From the NCBI GenBank assembly GCA_030522415.1, contig CM060131.1:12571703-12635702 (forward strand): a stretch of 64,000 bases of DNA. The letters are read 5' to 3'. This document shows positions 11,661-23,780 of the stretch, piece by piece. The DNA is from Channallabes apus. Its lineage: Eukaryota; Chordata; Actinopteri; Siluriformes; Clariidae. Numbering within the stretch: position 1 is the stretch's first letter; every line of letters starts with the position of its first letter. The translations under genes were made by a program, and so were the position numbers. Below the pieces are notes generated by a model. The model ran no database searches. It worked only from the letters and a program-made list of their open reading frames with translations, and was not told the DNA's origin.

Positions 11661-12782
11661 GAGTTATGTGTAAAAGTTAGTACACCCTCCTTTAAAAAAA
11701 AATTCATAGAAATTATCTGATCAGTGTGAGTTTCAGTATTAGGCAAATACAACCTCAGACGAACAAACAACATTTAACTTTTCATCGTAATTATTGCACT
11801 TAATTGCATAATGCAATTATCTGAATAAATCCAAAAATAATAATAATAACACATGTGGTCAATGCTAAATAACACCTTACTGCTTCTATTGATATGCAGT
11901 TTGCTTGTCTGGAGTGGCATGAAAGAAACACCCAAGCAATGGTCTTAGAGAAGCAATTGTAGTGCAACGTTCTACAGTGATAAAGATCCCAGCACATTTA
12001 ACCCCTTTTGGTCAGACCATGCAATGCTCAGAGAAATACAAAAAAAACAAGAGCTATATCTCAGATCCTACAGGTCTCACTGAGCATGTTAAACACGAAA
12101 GTCCAAGACATCAGAATTATCAGAAGACCCTTTTTTGTCTAAAAAGAACATAGAAGCATGACTGAAATTATGCAAAACTGCATCTTAACAAATCACAAGA
12201 CTTCTAGAATACTGTCCTATGGACTGATGAAACCAAAGTGGAGGTATTTGGCCTTAATGCCATGTGCCATATTTTCCATAAAATAAAAGAGTCAAGGTTT
12301 TGGAATGGCCTAGACAAAGACCAGACCTCAACCCAAGTGAAATGGTGTGGATAACGACAGAGCTGTGCATAAACGAAAGCCCCAAAACCTCAATGAACTG
12401 GAGCAATTTTGTAAAGAATAATGAGCCAAAATTCCACCACAACAATGTGAGGGACTGATAAAGTCATATGGGAAACAGCTACTTAAGTTATTACTGCTGA
12501 AGGTAGATCAGCATAATAATATAATCTATTGGATTATATTATTGTATTATAATATAATCTATTGGATTATAGGGGCACTTAACAATTCCCATATGCTTTT
12601 TTTTTTTTACTTAGTTTTTTGTTAAATAAATAATGGCACAGTAATAAAGTATATATATTTTTGCATTTACCTAATATTAAGACCCGTTACCATCAGATGA
12701 TGTTTTATTATGTTTTTACACACACACCCACAAAAAAAAAAAAAGAATTAAAGAAAGGGGTACTAACTTTTGCACGTGACTG
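11661..12782 (+). mobile_element. Tc1-like element, internally deleted, with inverted ends
   Basis: Imperfect terminal inverted repeats: GAGTTATGTGTAAAAGTTAG at 11661 pairs with the reverse complement of CTAACTTTTGCACGTGACTG at 12782. TA target duplications flank it at 11659-11660 and 12783-12784. Between them, remnants of a Tc1 transposase read on the + strand: WTDETKVEVFGLNAM near 12220-12265, RPDLNPSEMVW near 12322-12352, and LNELEQFC near 12391. The length of 1122 bp against ~1.6 kb for complete relatives, plus several stops and shifts, indicates a dead, partly deleted copy. Confidence 0.82.
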
Positions 12783-12867
12783 TATAGGTCATGATGAGGT
12801 TATATTTTATTAAATGTATTGCATTTTGTTGTTTTTTTATTATTTTATCACCTTAATCAGATTTATT

Positions 12868-13110
12868 TAGCACTGTCGCCTTGTACCTCCAGGGTCTGGG
12901 TTCGATTCCCGGCCAGGCTGCATGGATTTTGCATGTTCTTCCCATGCTTGGTGGGTTTCCTCTGGGTACTCCGGTTTCCTCCCACTGTCCAAAGACATGT
13001 AGGTTAGGCTAATTGGTGTTCCCAAAAAATCACTTGTGATTTGTACATTCCAGGCCTACTGCAACCCTGTATTCAGGATAAAGCGGTATAGACAATGAGT
13101 GAGTAAGTGA
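12868..13110 (+). mobile_element. tRNA-derived SINE
   Basis: AGCACTGTCGCCTTGTACCT, GGTTCGATTCCCGGCC and the family body, ending in GCGGTATAGACAATGAGTGA, i.e. the GTGA-type tail. The first ~20 bases of the tRNA head and part of the 3' half are missing. Confidence 0.85.
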
Positions 13111-13192
13111 GGGAGACTTCATGCCCCTAGTGGGCCAAACTGGAACTGCAATTTAGTTTAGTTTATTTAATTTAATTAGTTTAAATAAATTA

Positions 13193-13395
13193 TCTAATTG
13201 GCATTCCTAAATTGCCCGTAGTGTGTGATTGGGTGTGTGAGTGTGTGTATGTGTGTGTGCCCTGCGATGGATTGGCACCCTGTCCAGGGTGTACCCCGCC
13301 TAGTGCCCGAAGTCTCCTGGGATAGGCTCCAGGTCCCCCGCGACCCTGAACACAGGATTAAGCGGTATAGAAAATGAATGAATGAATAAATAAAT
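13193..13395 (+). mobile_element. SINE 3' half with (GAAT)n tail
   Basis: Starts inside the family at AATTGGCATTCCTAAATTGC and runs to GCGGTATAGAAAATGAATGA. It is close to the consensus and so relatively young. The missing 5' end is the usual signature of incomplete reverse transcription. Confidence 0.88.
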
Positions 13396-13544
13396 TATTT
13401 ATTTTATTTCCATTACATTACATATTCATTCATAACTATATACATTATAATTCATATACAATTTAATTATTTACAGTTATTTACAATTTACTTGTATATT
13501 GTTTGTTTATTTGCTCTAAAAAATCGTTACAGCTACTATGTATT

Positions 13545-13546
<2 letters not shown>

Positions 13547-13594
<48 letters not shown>
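13547..13594. repeat. (GT)n microsatellite
   Basis: About 24 uninterrupted GT dinucleotides, followed by a degraded SINE-like segment (GGTGTCCCATCCAGGTTGTA). Confidence 0.95.
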
Positions 13595-13595
<1 letters not shown>

Positions 13596-13599
13596 GTAC

Positions 13600-14726
13600 A
13601 TTGTTCTGGACTGGTGTCCCATCCAGGTTGTATTCCCACTTTGGTTCTCTGGTTAGGCTCTACGTAGATCTACAGAGACCCTGACAAAAATAAACTGGCT
13701 ACTTAAGATGATTGTTTAATTATATTATTGTTATATAAAGTAAATAGTAATAGTAATAGGGGGTAATAGGAAAGTAAAGATTTAATTGGGGAGTAGCAGT
13801 TAGTTGGAAGCGTTTGTTAACATTATAGTAGTGCATGTTGATTACCAATATACATTATTTTGGTACGTTGGTATGTATATTTTTGGTTGTCATACCAACT
13901 GCACTTACAGCCAACAGAGCTGGTAAGTTTTATGGTAAGGTGAGTTTTGGAACCTCTGACGTGAATCATAAACAGCATCCTCAATCTGAAAAACTGCTCA
14001 ACATCACTTCATTGTTGCAGTCTTGCAAAGGCTTATTAACCGCGAATGCGCACAACTGCTATGGAAAGACAGCGTAACACCCTTAGATGCATTCCAGAGT
14101 TATGTCACTTCCAAAAAACCTCATTCATGTCGGGCCGAGTTTCCTGGTGCCTCTTGCAGGTGCTCCGTCACTGACTCAACGCCTTCGAGTCACTTCCCTG
14201 GACCACAATGCTCCTTTCCTTCCTGCTTCTGTCCTTCAGGCCTGATCTGAGAACAGACTTGCTTCTGTCACCCTTATTAGACACAGACACAGTTAGCTGT
14301 GATCATGAAGGATGCTGATTGCAGAGTACAGGTTTTAGGGATCATCCGCTTGCAGTAAAGTGGAGAATACGCAGAGGAGGATGTGATGGGTAAACACAAG
14401 TCGGTCACCATGCATTCCCATGTCATCCCTGTCTCATTTGTCTGCTGGTGTTTATCCTCTGCGTTCTATCACTGTAACTTCCAGAACCGCTGCTGGCACA
14501 CACTTCAGGGTGCTATAAGAAAGCACCTTAGATATATTTATAGTGTTTTTGGAAATTGTCCGGCTGATACCGTACAAACGGAGTGTGACGTTGATTTTGC
14601 CTAAATCTTTTCTTAATTATTTATTTATTTATTTTGAATTTGAGAAAAAATTTATGAGCCTCTGGGACACATTTACTCTGAAATCTGATCATAGGGATGT
14701 AGCCCAACAGAGGAGGCACATAGATA
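13600..14726. other. Intergenic, no gene supported
   Basis: Open frames at 13835-14250 and 14383-14604 have no recognised domain, no flanking splice sites that I trust, and no homology I can name. The GC-richer stretch 14080-14260 might be worth a homology search but is unassigned. Confidence 0.4.
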
Positions 14727-14920
14727 GGGGGCCAGGGGTAGCTCAGTGGCATTGGACTACGGTTCGGAAGTTGCCTCAAAACCGCCAAGTTGCCACTGTT
14801 GGGCCCTTGAGCAAGGCCCTTAACCCTCAACTGCTCAGATATATAATGAGATAAAAATGTAAGTCGCTCTGGATAAGAGCGTCTGCCAAATGCCTAAATG
14901 TAAATGTAAATGTAGATAGT
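14727..14920 (+). mobile_element. tRNA-derived SINE of a second family (V-type 3' end)
   Basis: The head GGCCAGGGGTAGCTCAGTGG, internal CCAAGTTGCCACTGTTGGGC and the 3' end GTAAGTCGCTCTGGATAAGA with GCGTCTGCCAAATGC, then (AAATGT)n, are typical of the vertebrate tRNA-derived SINEs that carry this conserved 3' domain. A second copy is at 22097-22285 and a reverse fragment at 54655-54712. Confidence 0.85.
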
Positions 14921-15239
14921 AATCAAAGAAGAGGTTTTGGAATTCAGACTTGGATAGTTCCTCAACTAAAACAAAGAGCTCATAATTAAGTTAAAGACTG
15001 TTTTTGAATACCTGTATGGCTTATTGGTTTGTTACTGCCGCCTGAGCTATTTTGTAATAAAATGAGAGCTTTTTTTTTTCATTTCACACTAGTAGACTAA
15101 CTAAAAGAAATAGACTGTAATCAGGCAGTTACTAAGCATGACCAGTGAATGCTTAGTTTTTCCCAAAAGATTCATATTCGTGTGTTACTTGTTTCTGGAT
15201 TTATATATTTACAAATCCAAAAGAAAAAAGAAAAAAACA
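14921..15239. other. Intergenic, nothing recognised
   Basis: AT-rich sequence with short poly-T and A/G-rich runs and no supported feature. Confidence 0.5.
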
Positions 15240-15475
15240 GATGAAACAAAGGCACCAGACACATGGCCCAGCAGGCAAAGAACACAAGGCTGCCAAACCA
15301 ACCACCAAACTCTCAAAATCCCAATCTGATCGAATACCCATGGGATGGATGCCGGACAGATGCACCAGGATCCCAGAAGGCTTGAGGAGGCATGAAGTGT
15401 CAAAAGGGGAACCTACACAATACTGAGCATAATGTTTTGTATTGTAATGTTATGGTTGACCTGTGTATACTGTAT
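15240..15475 (+). mobile_element. End of a Tc1-like transposon
   Basis: AAAAGGGGAACCTACACAAT followed by TGTTATGGTTGACCTGTGTA matches the 3' end of a Tc1-like family (normally GGGGGACCTACACAATATTA...). The reverse-oriented fragment at 24660-24800 is the opposite strand of the same end. The coding part is degraded. Confidence 0.6.
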
Positions 15476-16860
15476 AATAATTAACTAATTATTGTGGCTT
15501 AAGTCTTTCTGACATGGTTTCACACAAAAACAGTATGCAATCACATTTTGTTGTGTCCTGATAGAATAAAGAATATGTCATGACACGATGTATTTAGTTT
15601 TTTCTAAATAGCAAACGCCTGCCAGGACCTCCTGACTTTATGCCCTTATCTCCCGTTTTTCCTAGTCTTCCCCCCCCCCCCCCCCCCCAGTTTCGTTATG
15701 AGGGCTGGAATGCACCCACCTAATTACAGTCAATGGATATCACAGTGAAGGAAGTTGTATGAATAGATATGTTGCAAGAAATAAAAACCCAGCGACTTGA
15801 CCCATTTTTCAAAAGTTGAAAATGTCCTTTTTCATTTTGATCAAAAGTGTTTGCTCATGCTTTCATAAAACCATGTATGACAATAATCTTGCACACCAAA
15901 TTCCTGAGATATGATGTGATCTCCCTGACTTTAAAGCCAAACAGAGCTGCCTGTTCTTTAACCCCTGTCTTCAGGGAGGCCCACGATTCTCTTCCTCTCT
16001 TTCCTCTTGTCCAGCTGGAACAGAGCCATCTTGACTCCCCTCTCACAGAACAACAGGCGCAAGGGCCAAAATGACAAGTGGAATCGAGGCGAAATGTCAA
16101 ATGACAAACAATTAGAATCACATTTTCAACAGTTTTGTGAATGTGACTGCATTACGTTTTTTGTTTCTTGGGAATCAGTGTCTGGTCATCACATGATTTG
16201 TTAGAATGGAAGGATATATTGCCTTAAATAGGACTGCAACTACAAGCATTCAACTCCGCTGAGCAAGAAATCCACAACATATACAGCAGAAATGGCATGC
16301 CATTGTAACAAATGGTACAGTATGTTGAACAGACCCACCAGTGGTGATAGGGAACATATACAGACTCGGATGGAAAAGTAAGCCGGGAGCTGATTCCGTT
16401 TACTTTCAAAAGATGATTGGAAGGCTTATTGCAGACACTATAAACCATAAATGCACACCATGGTGATCTAATATTTCCATGAATGATTTTTCTTGGATAT
16501 AGACACTGAGTCATTTGTAGCAGCAGAGCTCCAGTGAGCCAGTCGTGACTTTCAGGGTACGTCTGAATGCACAGAGCATACTATCTTGAGTGAAGTGACT
16601 CCAAATACCTTAAGCACCAAATGAAGGGCTTAATAGCATAGAGCAGTGTCAAATATAAAGAGATTCCTCATAGTAGATCTGAGAGCATACATATCTCTGC
16701 TCTAAACAACACTCATTGCTCAGCACATTGTGGAGGTCAACCTGGGAATCTCCACAACCCAACATCCTGCAGAGGCTGGCAAGCTGACCCTCAAATCCCA
16801 GGTTTCTGTTTAAGCCAGGCCCTGTTCCTGCAGAAGTCACTTTATAAATCAATATACTTG
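15476..16860. other. Intergenic; poly-C tract at 15670-15688
   Basis: A run of 19 C followed by AG lies at 15670-15690. The interval 16210-16560 is complex, non-repetitive sequence without a convincing open frame. Nothing else can be assigned. Confidence 0.45.
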
Positions 16861-17184
16861 TGATATACCCTGTTCTGTTCTAAACAGACCCTGAACTGCC
16901 TGAGACATATCCTGTCCTCCCTGAGATATACCCTGTTCTGCCCTCTGATGGCACCATTATTAAGTTTCAAGAAGGTTGTTCTGGTGCCACCGCTTGGCGT
17001 CAATAACGTTGTGTTTGCGCCACATCGTAGTTTCAATGATGGCAAATTTTGCTCCACACTCTAGATTTGATGACATCATGCTTGCACATCCTAACATTAA
17101 TGATGTCACACTTGCTCCATGCCCATGCTCAACGACATTGCAATTGCTACACTCTCTATCTTTAATAATATTATGTTTGTTCTT
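16861..17184. repeat. Degenerate minisatellite-like repeat
   Basis: 16861-16940 contains three variants of GATATACCCTGTTCTG. 16990-17184 consists of variants of a ~33-38-base unit of the form (A)TGATGACATCATGCTTGCTC with CACACTCTA. Related units continue after the SINE at 17560-17640 (GATATCATGTTTGTTCCAG). Confidence 0.55.
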
Positions 17185-17547
17185 AACACTGTCGCCTTGC
17201 ACCTCCAGGGTCTGGGTTCGATTCCCCGGCCAGGCTCGATTCCCCTCTCTGTGTGCATGGAGTTTGCATGTTCTCCCCGTGCTTGGTGGGTTTCCTCCGG
17301 GTACTCCGGTTTCCTCCCACAGTCCAAAGATATGCAGGTTAGGCTAATTGGCGTTCCCAAATTGCCCGTAGTGTGTGAATGAGTGTGTGAATGTGTGTAT
17401 GAGTGTGTGCCCTGCGATGGATTGGCACCCTGTCCAGGGTGTACCCCGCCTAGTGCCCGAGGTCTCCTGGGATAGGCTCCAGGTCCCCCGCGACCCTGAA
17501 CACAGGACTAAGCGGTATAGAAAATGAATGAATGAATGAATGAATGA
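17185..17547 (+). mobile_element. tRNA-derived SINE with 12-bp target duplication
   Basis: A near-consensus copy from AACACTGTCGCCTTGCACCT to the (GAAT)n tail. The 12-base duplication ATGTTTGTTCTT at 17173-17184 and 17548-17559 marks a target-primed insertion. The 5' end is cut just inside the tRNA-like head. Confidence 0.93.
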
Positions 17548-17746
17548 ATGTTTGTTCTTCTTGTTCAAACTTCTTTTTTTTGATATCATGTTTGTTCCAG
17601 TTCGCACTCATTAATCTGAGTGATACGTTCCATGACATGATTGCATGTGACCTTTTGTGGTTCATATTCTGTCCCCTGTTCTGTTTCATTATTGGTATCT
17701 TAATAAAAGACATTTTATATTATACTACATACGCAATTCTCAAAGT

Positions 17747-17935
17747 GGGCATTAGTGGCTCAGTGGTAGGTTTATTGCCTGCCATGTGGAAGGCCTGGGT
17801 TAAATTCCCAACCACTGGATGCCAGGTCTGTCCCAAGCCTGGATAAAAAACCTGTGCCAAGTTGTTGTGTGGATTGGACCATTGTGGCGACCCCTCGATG
17901 GGAACAGCCGAAAAACTATCAACAACACGTATATT
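17747..17935 (+). mobile_element. SINE with an RTE-like 3' end
   Basis: A tRNA-like head (GGCATTAGTGGCTCAGTGGT, GGCCTGGGTTAAATTCCC), then ACCTGTGCCAAGTTGTTGTG and a 3' end ATTGTGGCGACCCCTCGATG with GGAACAGCCG. That 3' end matches the terminus of the RTE LINE at 51803-51831, so the SINE is probably mobilised by it. Confidence 0.8.
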
Positions 17936-20900
17936 TCTCAAAAATAGATAATCCTGTTAGTTTAATTATTGTAACGCTTACAAACATTTTTATTTCTTGT
18001 AACCTTTTTGGTTTGAGCCTTGAGGACCTGGGACATTCATCCAACAGATGTTTTTTTTTTCTACTCTTGCCCTGTTTTAACTGATAATTAGTGGCTTCTT
18101 CTAAGCCTTTCCCTGCAGCACTTCTGAACAGGCCTTCTTCTACAGTATCTAACAGGATGAGGGTGAAGGCATGAATGAAGATTGATTAAATGAATAACCA
18201 ATCAGATTTTGGTGAACTGTTAGGTTACGTTCACAATACCAGCCTGAAGTCACTCAATTCTTATATTTCACCCCAATGTGACACAGATCAGATTTTATGG
18301 CTGTCTGAATGATCTGAGTTACTTTTATATGTGACCCTAGATCTGGTATATATCTAATACAGTACATGGTCATGCAACATGATTGAGAATGGCTAGAGTG
18401 GAATTCATGGGACTTTTTGCCTGTGTCAGTCACCACTGGCAGCAGTGGGATTTTATAGCAGTTCTAGCTGTAAAATGAGGCAACTGCCTTTTTTTTATTC
18501 TGGACCTCAACAAATACAGCTGACTAACTGCTTCCCAAGCATATTTTTGCTAAAATCTCATGTATTGTTTGTAATGAATGAGTGGTCACATGAACTCATG
18601 ACATGTTTTAACCTAGAGGGCATAAACAAAAATATATTAATGCGTCATTTCAGAGGACAGACGCTTCCACATTAGAGTCAGATTATAGGCATCTGTGATT
18701 ATGAATGTGAAGCATCATGACATGCAAATCAGATTTGACCACTTACTGTACTCATTCTCGCTCATTCTCTATGTTACTTGTCCTGTACAGGGTCATGGGC
18801 AGCCTGGAGCCTATACCAGGGGACTCGTAATTAGGTTCTCTCGAGTGCATAGTTGGTTTAGTGGGTCATGTTTTATAATCCTTGATTGTGTGCACATGTT
18901 GCAAAACGTACTGTATATACACAATAATGAACAGATTTTATATGATTAAAATGCAATAGTCTTTCGGTTATGTTTTTTGGAGGACGTTCACTGTTCAATG
19001 AAGTCTGAAAGGCACAGTTCTTTTTGAACTCACCAAGGTATTTATATTTCACATGCTTGCTTCCTGGTTTTTTTTACTCTGATCCTGTTACTCCATTTCT
19101 CAGTCCAGTTTTGCCTGTTTGCAGGTTTTTTCCTGTTATGTGCAATATGTTTATCGACTGTGATTTTGAGCTGTTGCCTGTTCATTATTATTATGCACTT
19201 GTTTACCATCTGTCTATACTCGCCATAAATAACATGGCACTGAATGGCTACGTTTAGTTTCAAGCTGCGTGTACTACACAGACTTTATCTAATGTTGTTG
19301 TTTAATCATTACATTGTGTAATTTAAGAATTTAATTCTATGTTGTGGAACTGACTGGCTGTGTATCAACTGGCTATCTAGACTTTAGTGACTTCAAGTTC
19401 CAGAGCCATACCACAGGTCATGGTTCATCAAAAAAAAAAAAAGCTTTGCTCATAAACACTTTTCAGGCTTTGGTACCAGAGCCAAAGTCTGCACAGTTGG
19501 CCTAAATGTGTGGTCTAGAAAGTCAGCCCTAAAATGTCACTAACTGCCCAAAGTTAATCTTCAGCACAAGGCTCATTCAGTCGAATCAATACATAAATGT
19601 CGAGTTAATTTAGAAGTCTGCTCATCCAGATGATGTATTACATTTCAGAGGCAGAGGTCACTGCAGAACATGTAAATGAATCCTGTCTATGGTTGTCCAT
19701 CTCCTTCTACTGTATCACTCATTGGCTTGAAATAGAAGCGCATCTGTTGACATTCATGGTGCACGTATGGCATCCAGTTGAACCGGTGTTTTGATCAAGG
19801 AAGTTGCCTGGGCAACACAAACACTGTTATCGTTCAGGCTGAAAATGGAAGCCAGAATCTCCCCGACAGCTGCCAGTACGGTGGGTGTAAATGGATAGCC
19901 GTCAACATGCATGGTTTACACCCAGTCCATGACTAATAAAGATATGGGATCTCCAACTTTATATTGCTGGTACTAACGGATAATCAGCTCCACAATGAAG
20001 AGCAACCAATCTTTTCTGGAATTATTTCATATTAGCATGAAGACATGGCATAGTCTGGTGTGCAGAAACATAGCATTGACAGCTTCATGGACATCCTTAA
20101 AGTGCTGTTCGGCTCCTAAACATCTCTTCAGCTCTCTAATGGAACACAGTGATGCTATGATCCATTTTTATCCTGTCTAAATTTGTGTTTAGCCAACATC
20201 TGTCACCACAGAAATAAACTTCTAAAACATGCCCACTCAAGCACTTTGCCCCCAAGGATTTTACCCATCCTGTATCTGAAACATTAGAATGCAGCTTTGT
20301 CCACTATGTGCATTAGAAACGTGCTAGTCACAAGTATGTAGAGATGTGGAAAATAGTAGGACATTTAGTCATTCGTCTTCTGTTTACAGGTTCGTTGTGG
20401 CTGGTGACAAACTGAAAAAACACGTTAGCCATTTCTAAGAACTTTCCAGCTAATTTGGGTTTTTTTTATCTTACAAATATAGACAGCTCTGTCAGATTTC
20501 TGTCACATTTTGTTTACTGCTTGTCTGTCTAGTACAAATGTTCTGGCAGGATTTGTTGATTGGAAACTCGTGCATAGAGCTTGTTTTTGTCCTGATTCTT
20601 GTGTTTGGATAGCCAAAAACCCAAATGAATATTTTCCTTCATCATGAGAAACCCAACAATGAAGCAAACACTATCAAAATAATTGCTTTCTGTCAATCAA
20701 AGAGATGACTTCATCCCAATGATCCAAAGACATGCATGCTGCATACTAAGATATTCCAATTTTTCCTTTCTGTTTTCTTTGGGACGACTATTTCTACAGG
20801 TCTTTGGCAGCAATAAAGTAACAGCAAACAAAGAATCCAACAAAGAGAAAGCATTTAAAATCCTGAAGGCAAATCCTGAGCTTGCTGAATGGCAGAATTT

Positions 20901-21125
20901 CCTGGGGCAGCAAGGGTCAAGCTCAATCTGATGTGCAATTTGGTCACAACCTTCCTGCCATTATTCCACAAGTTTACCCAATTGTACCTTGCTTGCTATC
21001 AGATTTCAGGTTTGATCCAGACATCAGGATTGATTTCCACAATGTAATTGCTATTAAATATTACATATGTTGTACAACTTACAAGGGGCATTCAAATCCA
21101 ACCTGTACTTGCGAAGACATTTCTC
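17936..21125. other. Intergenic, no gene supported
   Basis: A long, mostly unique-looking stretch. There is a reverse SINE 3' fragment at about 18770-18830 (GGTCATGGGCAGCCTGGAGC), poly-A at 19431-19442, and small open frames without domains (for example 20683-20931, rich in Lys/Asn). It contains no splice-bounded exon that I could recognise as dusp8 or any other gene. Confidence 0.4.
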
Positions 21126-21516
21126 ATAAATGAAAAAGCGTTGACATTTGACATTTACAGAAGACTTCACAGTATGGTGATGAGACTCTCAGCTACAGTA
21201 AACATTTGAATGATGCAAACTTTTTAAAGAAGGGCGTATGATCTTGGTTGCTTGGTGACTTGGGGGCCACTGCAGTCGTTCCGGTGAACATTCAGCCGAG
21301 CTGTGGAAGAGACACACAGTTATTCATGAACACCACTTGCACATTGGGGCTGGGAGCTATTACTACATCCCATTCAAGGAGTTCCTGGGAGGCAGGAGGT
21401 TTTAGACATGAAACAGACAGTCTGATAAGAAAACGTTCTACCTTGTTGATATCCCAGCACTTGTGAAATGCTGGGATAAGTTCATTAGTGTAGCAGGAGA
21501 TTATATAGAGACATAA
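21126..21516 (+). pseudogene. mariner-type transposase relic
   Basis: Pieces of a mariner transposase on the + strand: YGDETLSYS near 21173-21199, PFKEFLGGRRF at 21370-21402, and the C-terminal ALVKCWDKFISVAGDYIET just before a stop at 21514. The centre, including most catalytic residues, is missing and frames shift between pieces. Confidence 0.75.
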
Positions 21517-22096
21517 AGGTAGTTTTTACTTTCAAGTATGTTCCGTTATTCTGCACAATCAAAAGTACTGGGTTGATTTAAACACGCCTCATATTAACCA
21601 AGAAAGTTTTTTTGGCCTTGTATAGTTTTGATATTTTTATATTATGTCAAGTTTACTAAACTATATTACCTTTGTGAATGTACTTCATTAAACTCCTTAA
21701 AATGTTTATATAAGGAATTTAACAGAAATAGTACAATAGTAATCCCCATTGGCCTACACAGTCCCTAGTTGGAGTACAGAGGTTCCTGGATGGATGGATG
21801 GATGGATGGATGGATACAAAATGCTTTTTTTATTTGTTTTTTTTCTTGTTTGTTTAATTTACATATTTCAGTAGAGGGGAAGTTCTGTCATTAATTGAAA
21901 TATGTTGTTTGAAGACTATTTATTTAATTAGTTAGTTAGTCAGATTTATATCTGCATGCAGTTACAGATAAGGATCTTTTAGCACACTAAACAGGTACAG
22001 TACAGATACGCACTTTGGCATTGGTTTACACTGTTAATGTACACATATGGAAGCAATAATAAAAAATGCACTTGACTTGATTCGACCTGACGGTGC
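21517..22096. other. Intergenic; (ATGG)n at 21789-21815
   Basis: A GGATGGAT microsatellite, then AT-rich DNA. 21990-22090 ends in a TGCACTTGACTTGA-like LINE tail similar to that at 370-402. Confidence 0.5.
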
Positions 22097-22285
22097 TCCG
22101 GGCCAGGGGTAGCTCAGTGGTTAAGGCATTGGACTACGGTTCGGAAGATTCCAGGTTCGAATCCCACAACCACCAAGTTGCCACTGTTGGGATCTTGAGC
22201 AAGGCCCTTAACCCTCAACTGCTCAGATGTGTAATGAGATAAAAAAAACAAAATGTAAGTCGCTCTGGATAAGAACGTTTAGTGT
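22097..22285 (+). mobile_element. tRNA-derived SINE of the V-type family
   Basis: GCCAGGGGTAGCTCAGTGGT, TCCAGGTTCGAATCCC (intact B box), CCACCAAGTTGCCACTGTTG and the 3' end GTAAGTCGCTCTGGATAAGA. Better preserved than the copy at 14727. Confidence 0.88.
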
Positions 22286-22829
22286 CCATAACATTGCGTG
22301 TTCACAGATAACACTGAAGCCCCTGACTCCGTATGAGGCCATTCGTTCAGGCCGAGAACTCATTTCCTGTTGCTTCATGATATCTTCTATTGTGCGTCCG
22401 ATTTGCTAAATTTGGAGCGTGAGGAATGCAACCTTTATCGTCATTCTAAGGCAGTGAGATCTTTTGTTTATTTCTTTCTATTAACAAGCCTGCCTTGAAT
22501 GGACCACCACCCATCCCGTGTTCTTGAAACACTTTGATACACGCATGCATTCCTCATTGTTGAAACAACCTCCACACACTCTCCCACACACACACACACA
22601 CACACACAAACACGATTTCTAACACCTTTGGCCTTGTGAAAAACCTTTTCCACGGAATAAATGTCACAACACATAATCTCACAAGTGGCACTTTGCTTGA
22701 AGAGGATAATAGCTGTGATAGCTTTGAACAAACGACATTAAGAAGTTGCCATGAAATTCGGTGCTCACACCAATTGTCTAGAATGTCTGCTGTATGCATA
22801 GTGTAACATTACAATTTCTTTTCAGTAGT
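22286..22829. other. Intergenic; (CA)n at 22585-22610
   Basis: No gene. A short CA repeat produces Val/Cys-rich reverse frames that are artefacts. Confidence 0.5.
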
Positions 22830-23130
22830 TTTTATGGACTGAATCATGTTCCAGCATGACAATATCTCTGTGCATAAAGTTAGCTCTATGAAGACATGGT
22901 GTCTTGAGGTTGGACTGACAGAACCTTGCAAAACCCAACCCAACAACTTATGGTTGTAATGGTAAAATGAGCACAAGTTCCCACATCCATGCTCCAAAAT
23001 CTAGTGGAAAGTGTGTTCCTAGAAGAGTGGAGTTTATTATAACAGCAAAGAAGGATTATACAATAGTATGTGGAACAGGATGTTCAACAAGCACATATGT
23101 GTATACTGGTCAGCAATTTCATAATTTTAG
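22830..23130 (+). mobile_element. Tc1-like transposon 3' coding relic
   Basis: GTTCCAGCATGACAATATCT (the block around the second catalytic Asp) and TCTAGTGGAAAGTGTGTTCC with AGAAGAGTGGAG resemble the C-terminal coding region of a fish Tc1-like family. There are numerous stops. Confidence 0.6.
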
Positions 23131-23474
23131 CCAGATATTGTAATCCATTGCAATGACTAACACATAGCTATGAGGTGTTTTATTTCACTAACATTGAAAA
23201 TAACTGAGGGTGATGTTTCCATGAAGTGATGGCTAAAAATGCTCTCAGGAGAAATGTGATTTAGTTTCAAGATGTCATTTTTTTTTTCTTTCTTTTTTGT
23301 GCTTGACGACCTCCTTTTGTCCATTTTTTCGAGATTAGAGCATAAGCAGTTATTTTGATGAGTGAAGGTCAAGGCATTTCCACATGTACTGTACAATGCG
23401 ATGAAAATTGACAGGATTAGGACAACACGGCTGTGTGGCTATAGGAAAAGCACTTGTCAGCAAGACTAATCAGA
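23131..23474. other. Intergenic, nothing recognised
   Basis: AT-rich with a poly-T run at 23278-23300. The reverse open frame at 23157-23396 has no domain. Confidence 0.45.
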
Positions 23475-23780
23475 AAAAGTCTTCAGTTTGCTAGGGACTT
23501 TTGGAGCGATGGAAAAAGGTCATGTGGTTTGAAGAGTCCAGACTTTTCTCCCTATTCCAGAGCGATGGATGAGTCAGGGTAGGAAGGGGAGCATATGAAG
23601 TGATGCACCCATCATGTCAGGGTCTAGACTCAGCAACATTACAGTATGTGGCAATATAAGGACGACCTGAATGTACTGAATGACCAGGTTATCACATCTG
23701 CACATATTTCTTTCTCTTGGTACAGGACTCAAATCATGCATAAGTTACACTTAAAGACTTCACGTCTTGGGTTCAGAATC
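23475..23780 (+). mobile_element. Second Tc1-like transposase relic
   Basis: GGTCATGTGGTTTGAAGAGT corresponds to the V-M-W-x-D-E-S block of Tc1 transposases with the Asp codon mutated. It is followed by GTGATGCACCCATCATGTCA, GGTACAGGACTCAAATCATG and similar pieces. Frames are broken throughout. Confidence 0.6.

Noticed and set aside
15670..15690. Poly-C followed by AG as a splice acceptor
   Set aside because: A homopolymer tract without T-rich pyrimidine character, branch point or an adjoining open exon.
20683..20931. 82-codon Lys/Asn-rich open frame considered as a gene
   Set aside because: No domain, no splice context, and it lies in decayed transposon territory.
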